Below are positions 7,320 through 15,742 of a stretch of 36,760 nt of DNA, piece by piece. Position numbers and translations under genes: made by a program. The DNA is from JBDSTZ01 sp039927975. GTDB lineage: Bacteria > Pseudomonadota > Gammaproteobacteria > Burkholderiales > Burkholderiaceae_D. A model generated the notes under the pieces. The model was not told the origin of the DNA and did not search any database. It saw nothing but the letters and a program-made list of their open reading frames with translations. The stretch spans positions 1 to 36,760 of the forward strand of contig JBDSTZ010000072.1 of NCBI GenBank assembly GCA_039927975.1, written 5' to 3'. How positions within the stretch are numbered: the first letter of the stretch is position 1; every line of letters starts with the position of its first letter.

Positions 7320-8630
7320 TCACTGGCGCTCGAACGCGCCCAGGTCGGGCGCCGCGCCCTTGAACGGCAGGCCGAGCTTGACACCCTTGTCGATCAGCTT
7401 GCTGCCGGCGGCCAGATGGAATTGCTTGAGCACCGGCAGGCCGCCGTCGGCCTGGCGCGGCGCGTCCCAACCCTCCGTCGAGACGCCCTCGAAGTCGGCT
7501 TCGCCCACCGGCTCGGCCAGGTTCCATGAATTGTTCTGCTCGCTGGCGCCGGCGATGTGGACCGCCGTCACGCCCTTCCAGGCCACGTTGTTGCGCAGAT
7601 TGCCGAGATTGACCGGCTTGCCGTCGGCGTCGATCCCCAGCATGTTGAACTGCGAACCGTTGCCGAAACTGGTGTTGTTGAAAAAGTCGAGCGCGACCGG
7701 ATGGTGGTTGGCGTAAAAACCGTTGACCTTGTTGTTGAAGGCGACCGAATTGCGCACCACGTGGACCACTTGCGCGCCGCTGAACTTGCCGCCGTAGCCG
7801 CCGGCCTTGATGCCATTGCCGTTGCCGGCCGGCAGAGAAGTCTTGGTGCCGGGCAGGTAGCCGTGCTGCCAGGCCCAGGAATTTTCGATGGTGACGGCCG
7901 AGAAGGCGTTGATCAGGTCGAAGCCGTCGTCGGTGTTCATCCACGCGCGGCAGCCGCGAAACACATTGCCCGGATGGTTGGCGCCGATATGGGCGCCGAA
8001 GCCGTCGGCGCTCTGCCCTGCGCCGTTCGAGGTGTAAGGGTCGTAGTTGTGGTGCGAATCGCTGTTGAGCACGAGGTTGTCGCCGCCATCCTTGATGAAC
8101 ACGCCCGGCCCCATGTTGTGGTGGGTGTTGAGCAGCTCGAACACGTTGTGGCTGCCGTTGATCCACAGGCCCCACGATTCGTGGTTCAGGCGGTTCTCGG
8201 GCTGCTGCGGCGCGCCGGTGATTTCCAGTCCTTTCAAATGCAGCCAGTCGGCGCTGACATTGAAGCCCTTGACCCGGCAATCGTCTTTCATACGCGAAAA
8301 ATCGAACACCGGGGTTTCGCCCGGATAGGCCCAGTAGCGGATCGGCCGGCCCTCGGCCCCGCTCTTGCTCAGGCGGATCGCGTCAACGGCGTCGGTGCGC
8401 GAGGCGCAACCCTTCGTCGCGCTGGCGATGAGGTACTGGCCGCCGCGGAAGAACACGGTGTCGCCCGGCTGCACCCGCGCCTGGGCGTGCATGACCGTTT
8501 GCCATGGCGCCTCCAGCGTGCCGGCTGCGCCATCGTCGCCACCGGGGGCGACGTAATAGCTGGCGGCGGCGGCGTGGCCGGCGCCGGCGGCCAGCGCCGC
8601 GAGCAGCAAGGAAGACGAGAAGGTGTTCAT
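7320..8630 (-). CDS. Pectate lyase-like protein, polysaccharide lyase family 9
   Basis: A 436-residue secreted right-handed beta-helix protein. Residues 1-23 are a signal peptide (AALAAGAGHAAAA). The YYVAPGGDDGAAGT start and 'G....PW.T...A...vqPGDTV' stretch are typical of this fold. Residues known to matter in the family 9 lyase Pel9A have close counterparts: Asp209 in SADGF, the Asp234/Asp235/Asp238 calcium cluster in NTDDGFDL, and Lys275 in GNGIKAGG as likely catalytic base. It would cleave polygalacturonate or related uronan by beta-elimination outside the cell. It ends DLGAFERQ, common in this group. It stands 100 bases upstream of gpx on the same strand. No uptake or regulatory genes for pectin are nearby. 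The exact substrate is uncertain. Confidence 0.85.
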   Translation of the reverse strand: MNTFSSSLLLAALAAGAGHAAAASYYVAPGGDDGAAGTLEAPWQTVMHAQARVQPGDTVFFRGGQYLIASATKGCASRTDAVDAIRLSKSGAEGRPIRYWAYPGETPVFDFSRMKDDCRVKGFNVSADWLHLKGLEITGAPQQPENRLNHESWGLWINGSHNVFELLNTHHNMGPGVFIKDGGDNLVLNSDSHHNYDPYTSNGAGQSADGFGAHIGANHPGNVFRGCRAWMNTDDGFDLINAFSAVTIENSWAWQHGYLPGTKTSLPAGNGNGIKAGGYGGKFSGAQVVHVVRNSVAFNNKVNGFYANHHPVALDFFNNTSFGNGSQFNMLGIDADGKPVNLGNLRNNVAWKGVTAVHIAGASEQNNSWNLAEPVGEADFEGVSTEGWDAPRQADGGLPVLKQFHLAAGSKLIDKGVKLGLPFKGAAPDLGAFERQ

Positions 8631-8895
8631 GGAGCGGTCCGATTAAAAAAATAGCGTTGGAGAATTTTAGGTGATCGCGCCAGCCTGGCAGCTGGTTTTT
8701 CGAAAAAATCATTCGGGTGATCTGGTCAGCTGCTGTAATGACAACCCTTGTGACGAATGTAAAGACTCACTTACGTTCGCCACGCCACAGCCGTCCGGTC
8801 TGACCGGATTTGCGCTACCGCAATATTTAAGAGGATTAAAGATTCCTTAAGGCAATACTTGCTATGATGCGGTACATACAACCAGGAAGCCACGA

Positions 8896-10242
8896 ATGGC
8901 AGCGATCAGCCTCGGCACCGCCGTGAACCCGTTTTTTCTCGCCCGCCTGATGCGCCTGGCGCTGGCGCGCAGCGTGCTGGCCAGCGACGATATCGTCGAC
9001 CAGTTCGGGGTCCTGCTACTGGCGCGCGGCGCCCGCATGCTGCCGGGCCACCAGGCGGCACTGGCCGGCCGCTTCCTGACCCGCCCACTTGAAGCATCGC
9101 TGCAGCTGGTCGACGCCGTCGATACCGGCGCGCTGGTGGCAAGCGCGGAGCAACTGTTGGCAAACAGCGCGCCGCTGGCGGCCATCCTGCGCGCCGGCGG
9201 CGACGACGATGGCCGCGGCGCCCTCGCCCTGCTGGCGCGCGCCCGTCTCGGCGCGCCGCTGCGCCTGCTGATCGAAATGAGCGCCTGCGAGGCGGACGCC
9301 GCGCTGGACGATGGCGTGCGGGTGGCCCTGCTGTCGGCCGGCATGGCGCGCAGCCTGGGACTCGACGAGGACGGGCAACTGGCTGCCTGCCTGGCCGGCC
9401 TGCTGCACGATATCGGCGAGCTGCTCCTGGACCCGCGCTGCATGGCGCCGGGCCAGCGGCTGGCGCCGCGCGGCTGGGCCGAGCTGGTGACCCATCCCCG
9501 CCTCGGGCAATTGCTGGTCAACGAGCTCGACACGCTGCCGCTGGCGGTCGGCCGCGCGGTGGCCGAACACCACGAGCGGGTCGACGGCAGCGGCTATCCG
9601 CACCAGCTGCGCGGCTTGCGCTGCAGCGCGCCGGGACAGGCGGTGGCGGCGGCCGACATGATTGCCGGCTTTTTCGACAAGGACTCTCCGCTCGAACGGG
9701 CCGAACTGGCGCTCAAAATCGTGCCGGGCGAACAGTCGCGGCCCTTGCTGGCGGCCGTGTCAAACGCACTGCGCAACGGGCCGGCGGCGCCGATAGGTAC
9801 GCCGGTGGCGGTCGAGACCGAGAGCGCCGGGCGGCTGTGCACGCGGATCGCCGCCAGCATCCAGCAATGCGAACTCTTGCTGGACAATCAGCCGGCCCAC
9901 ATCCGCAGCCTGGCCAACGAGGCGCTGGCGCGCATCCGCACGCTGGAACGGGCATTCGTGAGCACCGGGCTGGACGCGTACCTGCACCACAAGCACGGCG
10001 CCGACGGCAAGCTGCTGTTTGAAAAAACCGTGGCCACGCGCGAGATCGTCTGGCGCCTGCGCCATATCGCGCGCCAGCTGGCCCTGCATGCGGATGGTTC
10101 GGACGCCGAGCGGCGCGCGTTCGCCGCTCTGATCGCCCTGCTCGACAACGAGGTGCCGGCCGCGCGAGTACCGTCGACGGCCCAGGTGACGCCGATCCGG
10201 CCGGTCGCGCGCGTTCACCCCGAGCTCAACCGCCCGGCGTAG
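8896..10242 (+). CDS. HD-GYP domain protein (probable cyclic-di-GMP phosphodiesterase)
   Basis: A 448-residue cytoplasmic protein. Residues 1-120 are a poorly conserved N-terminal region containing the FGVLLLARGARM motif often seen before HD-GYP domains. The HD-GYP core spans about 130-270: His171-Asp172 in LLHDIGE, His200 in VTHPRLG, HHE at 225-227 and GSGYP at 231-235. The metal ligands are therefore mostly present, but the usual HDIGK lysine is Glu, and the stretch between motifs is shorter than in canonical enzymes. The C-terminal 170 residues match no domain I recognise. The ATG at 8896 has an AGGA ribosome binding site. It is tail-to-tail with a diguanylate cyclase, eight bases apart, so synthesis and breakdown of the same second messenger are encoded side by side. 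Confidence 0.85.
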   Translation: MAAISLGTAVNPFFLARLMRLALARSVLASDDIVDQFGVLLLARGARMLPGHQAALAGRFLTRPLEASLQLVDAVDTGALVASAEQLLANSAPLAAILRAGGDDDGRGALALLARARLGAPLRLLIEMSACEADAALDDGVRVALLSAGMARSLGLDEDGQLAACLAGLLHDIGELLLDPRCMAPGQRLAPRGWAELVTHPRLGQLLVNELDTLPLAVGRAVAEHHERVDGSGYPHQLRGLRCSAPGQAVAAADMIAGFFDKDSPLERAELALKIVPGEQSRPLLAAVSNALRNGPAAPIGTPVAVETESAGRLCTRIAASIQQCELLLDNQPAHIRSLANEALARIRTLERAFVSTGLDAYLHHKHGADGKLLFEKTVATREIVWRLRHIARQLALHADGSDAERRAFAALIALLDNEVPAARVPSTAQVTPIRPVARVHPELNRPA

Positions 10243-10250
10243 GCGCCGCC

Positions 10251-11549
10251 TCAGGTCTCGATCCGGTCCCTGCCGTTTTCCTTGGCCTTGTAGAGCGCGA
10301 CGTCGGCGCGCTTGATCGCCACGCCGATTTCCTCGCCAGGCAGATGCACGGCCACGCCGAACGAGGACGTCAGTTTCAAGCCCAGCGGCCATTGGGTGCG
10401 ATGCATGGCCAGACGCACCTTGTCGGCCAGCGCGCAGCCCTGCTCGGCGCTGGTACAGGGGCAAATGATGAGGAATTCCTCGCCGCCCCAGCGCACCAGG
10501 TTGTCGGTGGCGCGCAAGGTGCTGCTGACGGTCGAGACGAACAGGCGCAGCACCTGGTCGCCGACGTCGTGGCCATGCTGGTCGTTGACCTGCTTGAAGT
10601 GGTCGAGATCGGCGAAGATCACCACCACCGGTTCGGCCATCAGGCTGGTCGCGGTCCAGTTCTTCATCAGCAGCGCGCGCAAGCCCTGGCGGTTGAGCGC
10701 CCCGGTCAGCGGATCGGTCGACACCTGGCCGGCCAGTTCCTTCGTTTCAAGCTGCAAGGCCTTGTTCACCTCGTCGAGCGCGGCCAGGCGCTGCTTGCTG
10801 AATTTAAGTTCGGCGCGGAATTTGTAAGCGTTGAGCACGGGCCACGTGACGGCAAAGGCGATCCACACGCCCACCAGCGCCATCAAGAGCTGGTTCTGGC
10901 TGATCCACTTGCCGTGGAACTTGATCGAACGCAGTTCCACCACATGCTCGCCGGGGATGCCGGCGTCGCCCGTGTTCAGCTCGACCGCGATGACGTTGTC
11001 GATCCGCGTGTCGGTGTGCAGCAGCGGCACCTTGCGCAAGGCGTTCCACCACGGCGCCGTGTGGAACACCTTGAGCGGCAGCTTGATCACCTCGTTCTTG
11101 GGTATATCGAATTCGGCCTCGTTGATTTTCTGCGACATCCAGTCGTTGACGTTGGAGATTTCAGGCTCGTAATTGAGGATCAGGCTGCGCGCGTGCGCGT
11201 TGCCGACGCCCGAAAAGCGCAGGTCGTAGCTGACATACTCGAACTGCGACAGGTCCATGCCCTTGTCGCCCTTGCCCAGATAGAAAACAAACTTGCAGAA
11301 CGGCCAGCTGGTTTTGGTCGAGATCTTGCAATTCATGATCAAGTTGTCGCCCACCCGTTTCACAGTGGCCACGCTGTCGCCTTGCAGGATGCGGTCGTCG
11401 CTGACGTCGAATTGCACCCCGCTGCGGGCCGATAGCTCGACGATGCGTTCCATGCCGTAATGGTTCCAGACGAGCAGACCCGCCGTCAGCCCCATCAGGG
11501 CGAACAGTGCGTATTGCATGATCAACAAGGCGCGGCGGGAAAAATCCAT
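10251..11549 (-). CDS. Membrane diguanylate cyclase with periplasmic jelly-roll-like sensor
   Basis: A 432-residue GGDEF enzyme making cyclic-di-GMP from two GTP. Transmembrane helices at about 9-28 and 221-240 flank a periplasmic domain of some 190 residues. A short coiled linker (245-275) leads to the GGDEF domain (276-432), with ADLDHFKQVND, active-site GGEEF at 355-359, and an intact inhibitory I-site RATD at 346-349, five residues ahead as required. The periplasmic part contains MDLSQFEYVSYDLRF, which resembles the beta-sandwich of CBM11/CIA30-like carbohydrate-binding domains, plus Cys74 and Cys85 that could form a disulfide. That resemblance is my inference. The start ATG at 11547-11549 lacks a clear ribosome binding site. 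A candidate promoter lies at 11612-11640. Confidence 0.9.
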   Translation of the reverse strand: MDFSRRALLIMQYALFALMGLTAGLLVWNHYGMERIVELSARSGVQFDVSDDRILQGDSVATVKRVGDNLIMNCKISTKTSWPFCKFVFYLGKGDKGMDLSQFEYVSYDLRFSGVGNAHARSLILNYEPEISNVNDWMSQKINEAEFDIPKNEVIKLPLKVFHTAPWWNALRKVPLLHTDTRIDNVIAVELNTGDAGIPGEHVVELRSIKFHGKWISQNQLLMALVGVWIAFAVTWPVLNAYKFRAELKFSKQRLAALDEVNKALQLETKELAGQVSTDPLTGALNRQGLRALLMKNWTATSLMAEPVVVIFADLDHFKQVNDQHGHDVGDQVLRLFVSTVSSTLRATDNLVRWGGEEFLIICPCTSAEQGCALADKVRLAMHRTQWPLGLKLTSSFGVAVHLPGEEIGVAIKRADVALYKAKENGRDRIET

Positions 11550-11611
11550 GGAATCGGAAGATAATTTGTCTCAACGAGGCGTCGTTTCTGTACCGAAACT
11601 TACCTAGGCTA

Positions 11612-11640
11612 AAGATAACCTTGTCGTTGCCAGGACGCAA
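11612..11640 (-). promoter_or_regulatory. Candidate promoter of the diguanylate cyclase gene
   Basis: On the minus strand TTGCGT (11635-11640) and TATCTT (11612-11617) are 17 bases apart, upstream of the cyclase start at 11549. The leader would be about 55 bases. The match is moderate. Confidence 0.35.
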
Positions 11641-11700
11641 CCAGAACTTGTGTCATATCAAGATAAAGCGTGTAAAGCTGTTGTCCGCGACGCACAAGCG

Positions 11701-12555
11701 TTAATCGATTTCCAATGTTGACATGGCCGGGTTGGGCGCCGGGAAACTCAATTGCATGTCCTGCATGACTTCGAGCAGGAGGTGGGCGATCAACAGGTTG
11801 CGATGGGTCTTCGAGTCGGCGGGAATGATGTACCAAGGCGCGTGCTCGGTGTCGGTGGCCGCGATCGCGCGTTCATAGGCGCGCTGGTAAGCGTCCCACT
11901 TCTTGCGCTGGACTAGGTCGTTGGGGTCGAACTTCCACTGTTTTTCGGGGTCGTCCAGGCGCGCCTGCAAGCGTTCGCGCTGCTCATCCTTGCTGATGTG
12001 CAGGAACACCTTGACAATTACCGTGCCGGTCTCGGCCAGCATGCGCTCGAAATCGAGAATCTGGGCGTAGCGCCGCTTGCACTCCTTGTCGTCGATGAGG
12101 TCTTGCACGCGGGTGATCAGCACATCCTCGTAATGGCTGCGATTGAAGATGGCGATCTCGCCGGCGACCGGCACGTGCGGATGGACCCGCCACAGGAAGT
12201 CGTGGGCCAGCTCGGCCGCGGTGGGCGCCTTGAAGCCGACCGCCCGCAAGCCCATCGGATTGATGCGGCTGAACAAGGCGGTGACGGTGCCATCCTTGCC
12301 CGAGGTATCCATGCCCTGCAAGACCAGCAAGACCTTGCGCTTGTGCTCGGCGTACAGCATTTCCTGGCATACGGCGAGCTGGTCGGTCAGTTGCAGGGTC
12401 AGCGCGCGTTCGCGCTCCTTGAGCTGGGCCTTGCTCAAATCGGGATCGCGCTTGTTGTCGCGCAGCGGGGTGGCGCCGGCGTCTTCCTCGCGCAGCTTGG
12501 GCTGGCTGGGCGCGCGCAGCAAGCTGCGAATCTGGTTCGCCGGTTTATGCGCCAT
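11701..12555 (-). CDS. ppk2: Polyphosphate kinase 2 (PPK2) family protein
   Basis: A 284-residue PPK2 enzyme that transfers phosphate between polyphosphate and nucleotides; the family usually favours making NDP or NTP from polyphosphate. The P-loop is GMDTSGKDG at 81-89. The lid and Walker B region includes FNRSHYEDVL at 137-146 and the DDKECKRRY stretch. Single-domain length fits class I or III PPK2. The order of motifs (PTAAELAHDFLWRVHPHVP, KWKFDPNDL-type segment) resembles the ADP/AMP-active subgroup, but the subclass is not settled by eye. Its ATG (12553-12555) lies inside the end of the CoA-binding gene with an 11-base overlap, indicating translational coupling. Confidence 0.92.
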   Translation of the reverse strand: MAHKPANQIRSLLRAPSQPKLREEDAGATPLRDNKRDPDLSKAQLKERERALTLQLTDQLAVCQEMLYAEHKRKVLLVLQGMDTSGKDGTVTALFSRINPMGLRAVGFKAPTAAELAHDFLWRVHPHVPVAGEIAIFNRSHYEDVLITRVQDLIDDKECKRRYAQILDFERMLAETGTVIVKVFLHISKDEQRERLQARLDDPEKQWKFDPNDLVQRKKWDAYQRAYERAIAATDTEHAPWYIIPADSKTHRNLLIAHLLLEVMQDMQLSFPAPNPAMSTLEID

Positions 12556-12985
12556 GGCGCAGCCTGGCGTGTTCGACCTTCATGCAATGATCGCTCACCA
12601 CGTCGAGGCCGGCGGCAGCGGCCAGATCGGCGGCCTGCTGGCTGTCGATGTCGAGCTGCATCCACAGGCAGCCTGCGCCAATCGCGATCGCTTCGCGCGC
12701 GATCGCCGGCATGTGCTCGGAGCGGCGAAAGCAGTCGACGATGTCGATCCGCGCGCCGGCCGGCAACGCGCGCGCGGCCGCCTCCAGCGTGGCGTGGACC
12801 GGCGCGCCGAGGATGGTCTGGCCGGCGTATTCGGGATTGACGGGGAGGACGGTGTAGCCCTGGGCTTGCAGGTAGGTGGCCACGTGGTGGCTGGCGCGCT
12901 CGGGCCTGGGCGACAGCCCGACCACGGCGACCGTCTTCGCGTCCGAAAGAATGTGGGTAATGGTTTTCATGCTGCTCGCTTGCAT
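12545..12985 (-). CDS. CoA-binding protein (YccU-like)
   Basis: A 146-residue protein with a CoA-binding Rossmann fold of the succinyl-CoA-synthetase-alpha type. It has VAVVGLSPRPERASHHVATYL (nucleotide-binding loop), LPVNPEYAGQTILG, IDIVDCFRRSEHMP and a C-terminal VVSDHCMKVEHARL. The family is small and stand-alone, and its physiological role is not established. The ATG at 12983-12985 is chosen for an AAGG five bases upstream; the next ATG (12968-12970) would remove five residues and is equally plausible by homology. It overlaps ppk2 by 11 bases, and the pair looks like an operon. The upstream gap to the M28 peptidase is about 70 bases of GC-rich palindromic sequence. Confidence 0.85.
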   Translation of the reverse strand: MQASSMKTITHILSDAKTVAVVGLSPRPERASHHVATYLQAQGYTVLPVNPEYAGQTILGAPVHATLEAAARALPAGARIDIVDCFRRSEHMPAIAREAIAIGAGCLWMQLDIDSQQAADLAAAAGLDVVSDHCMKVEHARLRHGA

Positions 12986-13056
12986 CGTTGCCTTGGAGGC
13001 CATGAGCGTAGCAGATTTACATCGATTCGCGCGCAAGGGAGCGCGCGTGGCGCGCG

Positions 13057-14157
13057 CTACTTCATGCCGCGCATATTCCAGGTCTTGAGGTAAGCCTCGG
13101 CCTTGGGATTGGACTGGTTCCATTTCGGCGCGGTCGGGCTGTTGGCCAGGATGGCAATGGCCAGCGCCACCGCGCGGTCGACCGCCGCCATGTTGTCGTA
13201 ATCGATCTTGTCCCAATGGTCGCCGGCGCCATGATAATCGGGATAACTGTAGGCCACGCTGACCGTGTGCGAAGGCACGCCCTGATCGGCCAGCGACTGG
13301 TTGTCGCTCAGGGCGAAATACTTGTCGCTGTTGGCCGGATGCTTCCAGATGCGGATGCCGGTTTTTTCGCCGGCTTGCTGCAGCACCGTGCCTACGTCGG
13401 AAAAATCGAAACCGGTGACGGCGGCCGCGCGCTTTTGCGGGCCCTCGCTGTCGTCGGTGCGGCCAACCTGTTCGAGGTTGATGCCGGCGATGGTTTTCTC
13501 GATCGGCACCAGCGGGTGGGCGCCGTAATAGCGCGAGCCGACCAGGCCGTGTTCTTCGCCGAACACGGTCATGAAGACGATGCTGCGCTTGGGCCGAAGC
13601 GGTTGCGCGGCGAAGGCGCTGGCCAGTTCGATGACCGACACCGTGCCGCTGCCGTCGTCGTTGGCGCCGTTGAAGATCTGGTCGCCGGGGCCGGGCTTGA
13701 TGCCGAGGTGGTCGTAGTGCGCCGTGACGAGAATGTAGGTATCGCGCAGCAGCGGATCTGAACCGCGCAGGATGCCGGCCACGTTGCGCACCTTGACCGG
13801 CGCCGCCGTGGCCAGCGCGGCGATCGCGGCCGGGTCCTTGCTGCGGCGCGGATTGATCTGGTTCCAGTCGGCGGTCTGGAAATAGCCGTCGTCGCCAAGC
13901 GGCTCGAGGCCGGCGCGGCGAAATTGCGCGGCGATGTAGTCGGCCGCGATGTCGAGCCCGCGCGAGGGCGTGCCGCGGCCTTCGAGCGCGTCGGAAGCGA
14001 GGAAGGACAGGTGGCCGCGCATCGACGCCGCCGAGACGGCGTCGAGCAGGCGGACCGTGTCTGGCGGCAGCGCGGCGGGGGCGGCGTTCGCCAGCAGGGG
14101 CGCGGCGAGGCAGAGGGCGAGCGCGGCGCGGCGCGGGAGGTGACGGTGGAATGGCAT
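13057..14157 (-). CDS. M28 family zinc metallopeptidase
   Basis: A 366-residue exported peptidase of family M28 (aminopeptidase Y/S type), expected to remove N-terminal residues from peptides outside the cytoplasm. A signal peptide covers about 1-27 (MPFHRHLPRRAALALCLAAPLLANAA). Zinc-site residues are visible: His147 and Asp149 in TAHYDHLG, bridging Asp167 in NGANDDGSGT, catalytic Glu201 with ligand Glu202 in FGEEHGLVGS, Glu229 in NLEQ, and the C-terminal His in DYHGAGDHWDKIDY. The ATG at 14155-14157 gives a normal signal peptide; 21 further upstream residues are possible but Pro/His-rich and unlikely. It is divergent from ldhA. The 231 bases between carry no promoter I can defend. Confidence 0.9.
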   Translation of the reverse strand: MPFHRHLPRRAALALCLAAPLLANAAPAALPPDTVRLLDAVSAASMRGHLSFLASDALEGRGTPSRGLDIAADYIAAQFRRAGLEPLGDDGYFQTADWNQINPRRSKDPAAIAALATAAPVKVRNVAGILRGSDPLLRDTYILVTAHYDHLGIKPGPGDQIFNGANDDGSGTVSVIELASAFAAQPLRPKRSIVFMTVFGEEHGLVGSRYYGAHPLVPIEKTIAGINLEQVGRTDDSEGPQKRAAAVTGFDFSDVGTVLQQAGEKTGIRIWKHPANSDKYFALSDNQSLADQGVPSHTVSVAYSYPDYHGAGDHWDKIDYDNMAAVDRAVALAIAILANSPTAPKWNQSNPKAEAYLKTWNMRGMK

Positions 14158-14388
14158 CGGTCGGCGGGGATGGAATAGGTGCTTGGGTGGAGAGGAAGAT
14201 CCGGGGAAATTCTTGAGCAAGTATCCGACAAGCGGCGTTCAGAGTAAACCCGCTCGGCTTTGCGGAAACGGATATCGATCGGACTACGGGTAAGATGATG
14301 ACCGTGCTTTGCGTCAGCAAGCGGGCCGCATTCGCCGGCGCGGCGTCAGGCAGATGGATTGAACAAACGCCCCGGAGAGAAAACAAAC

Positions 14389-15408
14389 ATGCCAAACATC
14401 GCGATGTTCAGCACCCAGCCCTACGACCGCCGGTTTTTCGACGCCGCGCTGGCGCGCCGCGCCGACCGCGCAGCGCTGCATCTGATTTACCAGGAAACCG
14501 CGCTGGCCCCGCATACCGTCGCGCTGGCGCAAGCTTGCGAGCTGGTCTGCACCTTTGTCAACGACCGGCTCGACGCGGCGGTGTTGCAGGCCCTGCACGG
14601 CCTCGGCGTCAAGGGACTGCTGCTGCGCTGCGCCGGCTTCAACAATGTCGACCTGGCGGCCGCCGAGCGGCTCGGCCTGTTCGTCGCGCGGGTGCCGGCC
14701 TATTCGCCCGAGGCGGTGGCCGAACACGCGCTGGCGCTGATCCTGACCTTGAACCGCCACACCCACCACGCCTACGCGCGCGTGCGCGAAGGCAACTTCG
14801 CGCTCGAAGGTTTGCTGGGGACGAATTTGCACGGCAAGACCGCCGGCATCGTCGGCACTGGCAAGATCGGCGTGGCGACCGCGCGCATCCTGAACGGTTT
14901 CGGCTGCCGGGTGCTCGGCTACGATCCGGCGCCCTCGCCCGCCTTCGCCGGCCTGGGCGAGCTGGTCAGCCTGCCGGAACTGCTGGCCGCCTCCGACATC
15001 GTCTCGCTGCACTGTCCGCTGCTCGACGCCACGCGCCACCTGATCAACCGCGTCAGCCTGGCGTCGATGAAGAAAGGGGCGATGCTGGTCAACACTTCGC
15101 GCGGCGGCCTGATCGACACGCCGGCGGTGATCGCCGCGCTCAAGTCGCGCCAGCTGGGCGCGCTGGCGATCGATGTCTACGAACAGGAAAGCGCGCTGTT
15201 CTTTCACGACCACTCGGGCGACATCATCGACGACGACGTGTTCCAGCGCCTGATGACTTTCCCCAACGTGCTGGTGACCGGGCATCAGGGCTTCTTCACG
15301 GCCGAGGCGCTGAGCGAGATCGCCGACGTCACCTTGGCCAATCTCGATTGCTACCTGAATGGCACATCGTGCGCCAATCAGGTGGTGGTGAGCGACGCGC
15401 CGCACTGA
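14389..15408 (+). CDS. ldhA: D-lactate dehydrogenase (2-hydroxyacid dehydrogenase)
   Basis: A 339-residue NAD-dependent enzyme reducing pyruvate to D-lactate in fermentative or micro-aerobic metabolism. The Rossmann motif GTGKIG is at 156-161. The catalytic residues Arg238 (NTSRGG), Glu267 (DVYEQE) and His299 (TGHQGF) keep the same spacing as in E. coli LdhA, and the segment after Glu267 (SALFFHDHSGDIIDDDVFQRL) closely follows that enzyme. The ATG at 14389 has a GGAGAG ribosome binding site. It is a monocistronic unit. A strong stem-loop at 15414-15441 follows the stop. Confidence 0.92.
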   Translation: MPNIAMFSTQPYDRRFFDAALARRADRAALHLIYQETALAPHTVALAQACELVCTFVNDRLDAAVLQALHGLGVKGLLLRCAGFNNVDLAAAERLGLFVARVPAYSPEAVAEHALALILTLNRHTHHAYARVREGNFALEGLLGTNLHGKTAGIVGTGKIGVATARILNGFGCRVLGYDPAPSPAFAGLGELVSLPELLAASDIVSLHCPLLDATRHLINRVSLASMKKGAMLVNTSRGGLIDTPAVIAALKSRQLGALAIDVYEQESALFFHDHSGDIIDDDVFQRLMTFPNVLVTGHQGFFTAEALSEIADVTLANLDCYLNGTSCANQVVVSDAPH

Positions 15409-15413
15409 GCGAC

Positions 15414-15441
15414 GGCCGGCGCCGAGCGCCCGGCGTTGGCC
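15414..15441 (+). other. Stem-loop after ldhA
   Basis: Eleven pairs (GGCCGGCGCCG with CGGCGTTGGCC, two of them G-U) close a six-base loop, starting six bases after the ldhA stop. No U-tract follows on the plus strand, so it may stabilise or process the mRNA end rather than terminate by itself. Confidence 0.5.
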
Positions 15442-15448
15442 TGCATGC

Positions 15449-15473
15449 AAAAAAAAGGGCAGCCGAGGCTGCC
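15449..15473 (-). terminator. Rho-independent terminator (leftward)
   Basis: On the minus strand GGCAGCC and GGCTGCC pair around a minimal loop and are followed directly by eight T. It is nearly the same hairpin as the atp terminator at 15743-15770 but 270 bases further on, with no recognisable coding gene in between. It therefore terminates either atp read-through or a separate short transcript. Confidence 0.8.
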
Positions 15474-15575
15474 AAACACTGCGGGGGCAGTGAAGCGGGC
15501 GGAAGTGAGCCCATCGTGCCACTCGCTCGCCACCCATCATTCTGGATGTTATCGATATATCGTATTTACGCAAGT
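15449..15575 (-). ncRNA. Candidate small RNA, leftward
   Basis: This is a non-coding interval ending in a strong terminator. Just before the terminator is a perfect hairpin CACTGC/GCAGTG with a four-base loop (15477-15492). Upstream is AT-rich sequence with TTGAGT and TAAACT spaced by 17 bases as a possible promoter, giving a transcript of roughly 110-130 bases. No open frame in it looks like a gene. The 5' end given here is approximate. It could instead be the tail of atp operon read-through. Confidence 0.3.
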
Positions 15576-15640
15576 TTAGTTTAACGTAAAACTATACTCA
15601 AGAAGAGTTTTAGTTTGAGCAATAATTTATGCGCAAGTAA

Positions 15641-15738
15641 GCGCTGCGCGGAGCTGGCGCAGGGCTGCGGGGGGTGAGGTTTCGGCACCCGCAGGCCCTT
15701 CGGGGATAGCGGATCTGGCCGTCCGCGCATCGACGCGG
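15641..15738. other. Highly structured intergenic segment
   Basis: Three successive stem-loops are visible: CTGCGC/GCGCAG (15644-15662), a long stem built on TGCGGG/CCCGCA with flanking GGGC/GGCCC and one bulge (15662-15698), and CCGCG/CGCGG (15723-15738). They are followed by the terminator at 15743-15770, which also has T-rich sequence on the plus side. The strand cannot be told from structure alone. Together with 15449-15575 it makes up most of the 427 bases without a protein gene between ldhA and atpC. Confidence 0.4.
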
Positions 15739-15742
15739 CAAT

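Noticed and set aside
14158..14388. Divergent promoters between the M28 peptidase and ldhA
   Set aside because: I could not find a hexamer pair with acceptable spacing in these 231 bases on either strand.
15414..15441. Classical terminator for ldhA
   Set aside because: The stem is strong, but an A-tract rather than a T-tract follows on the plus strand, so intrinsic termination is doubtful.
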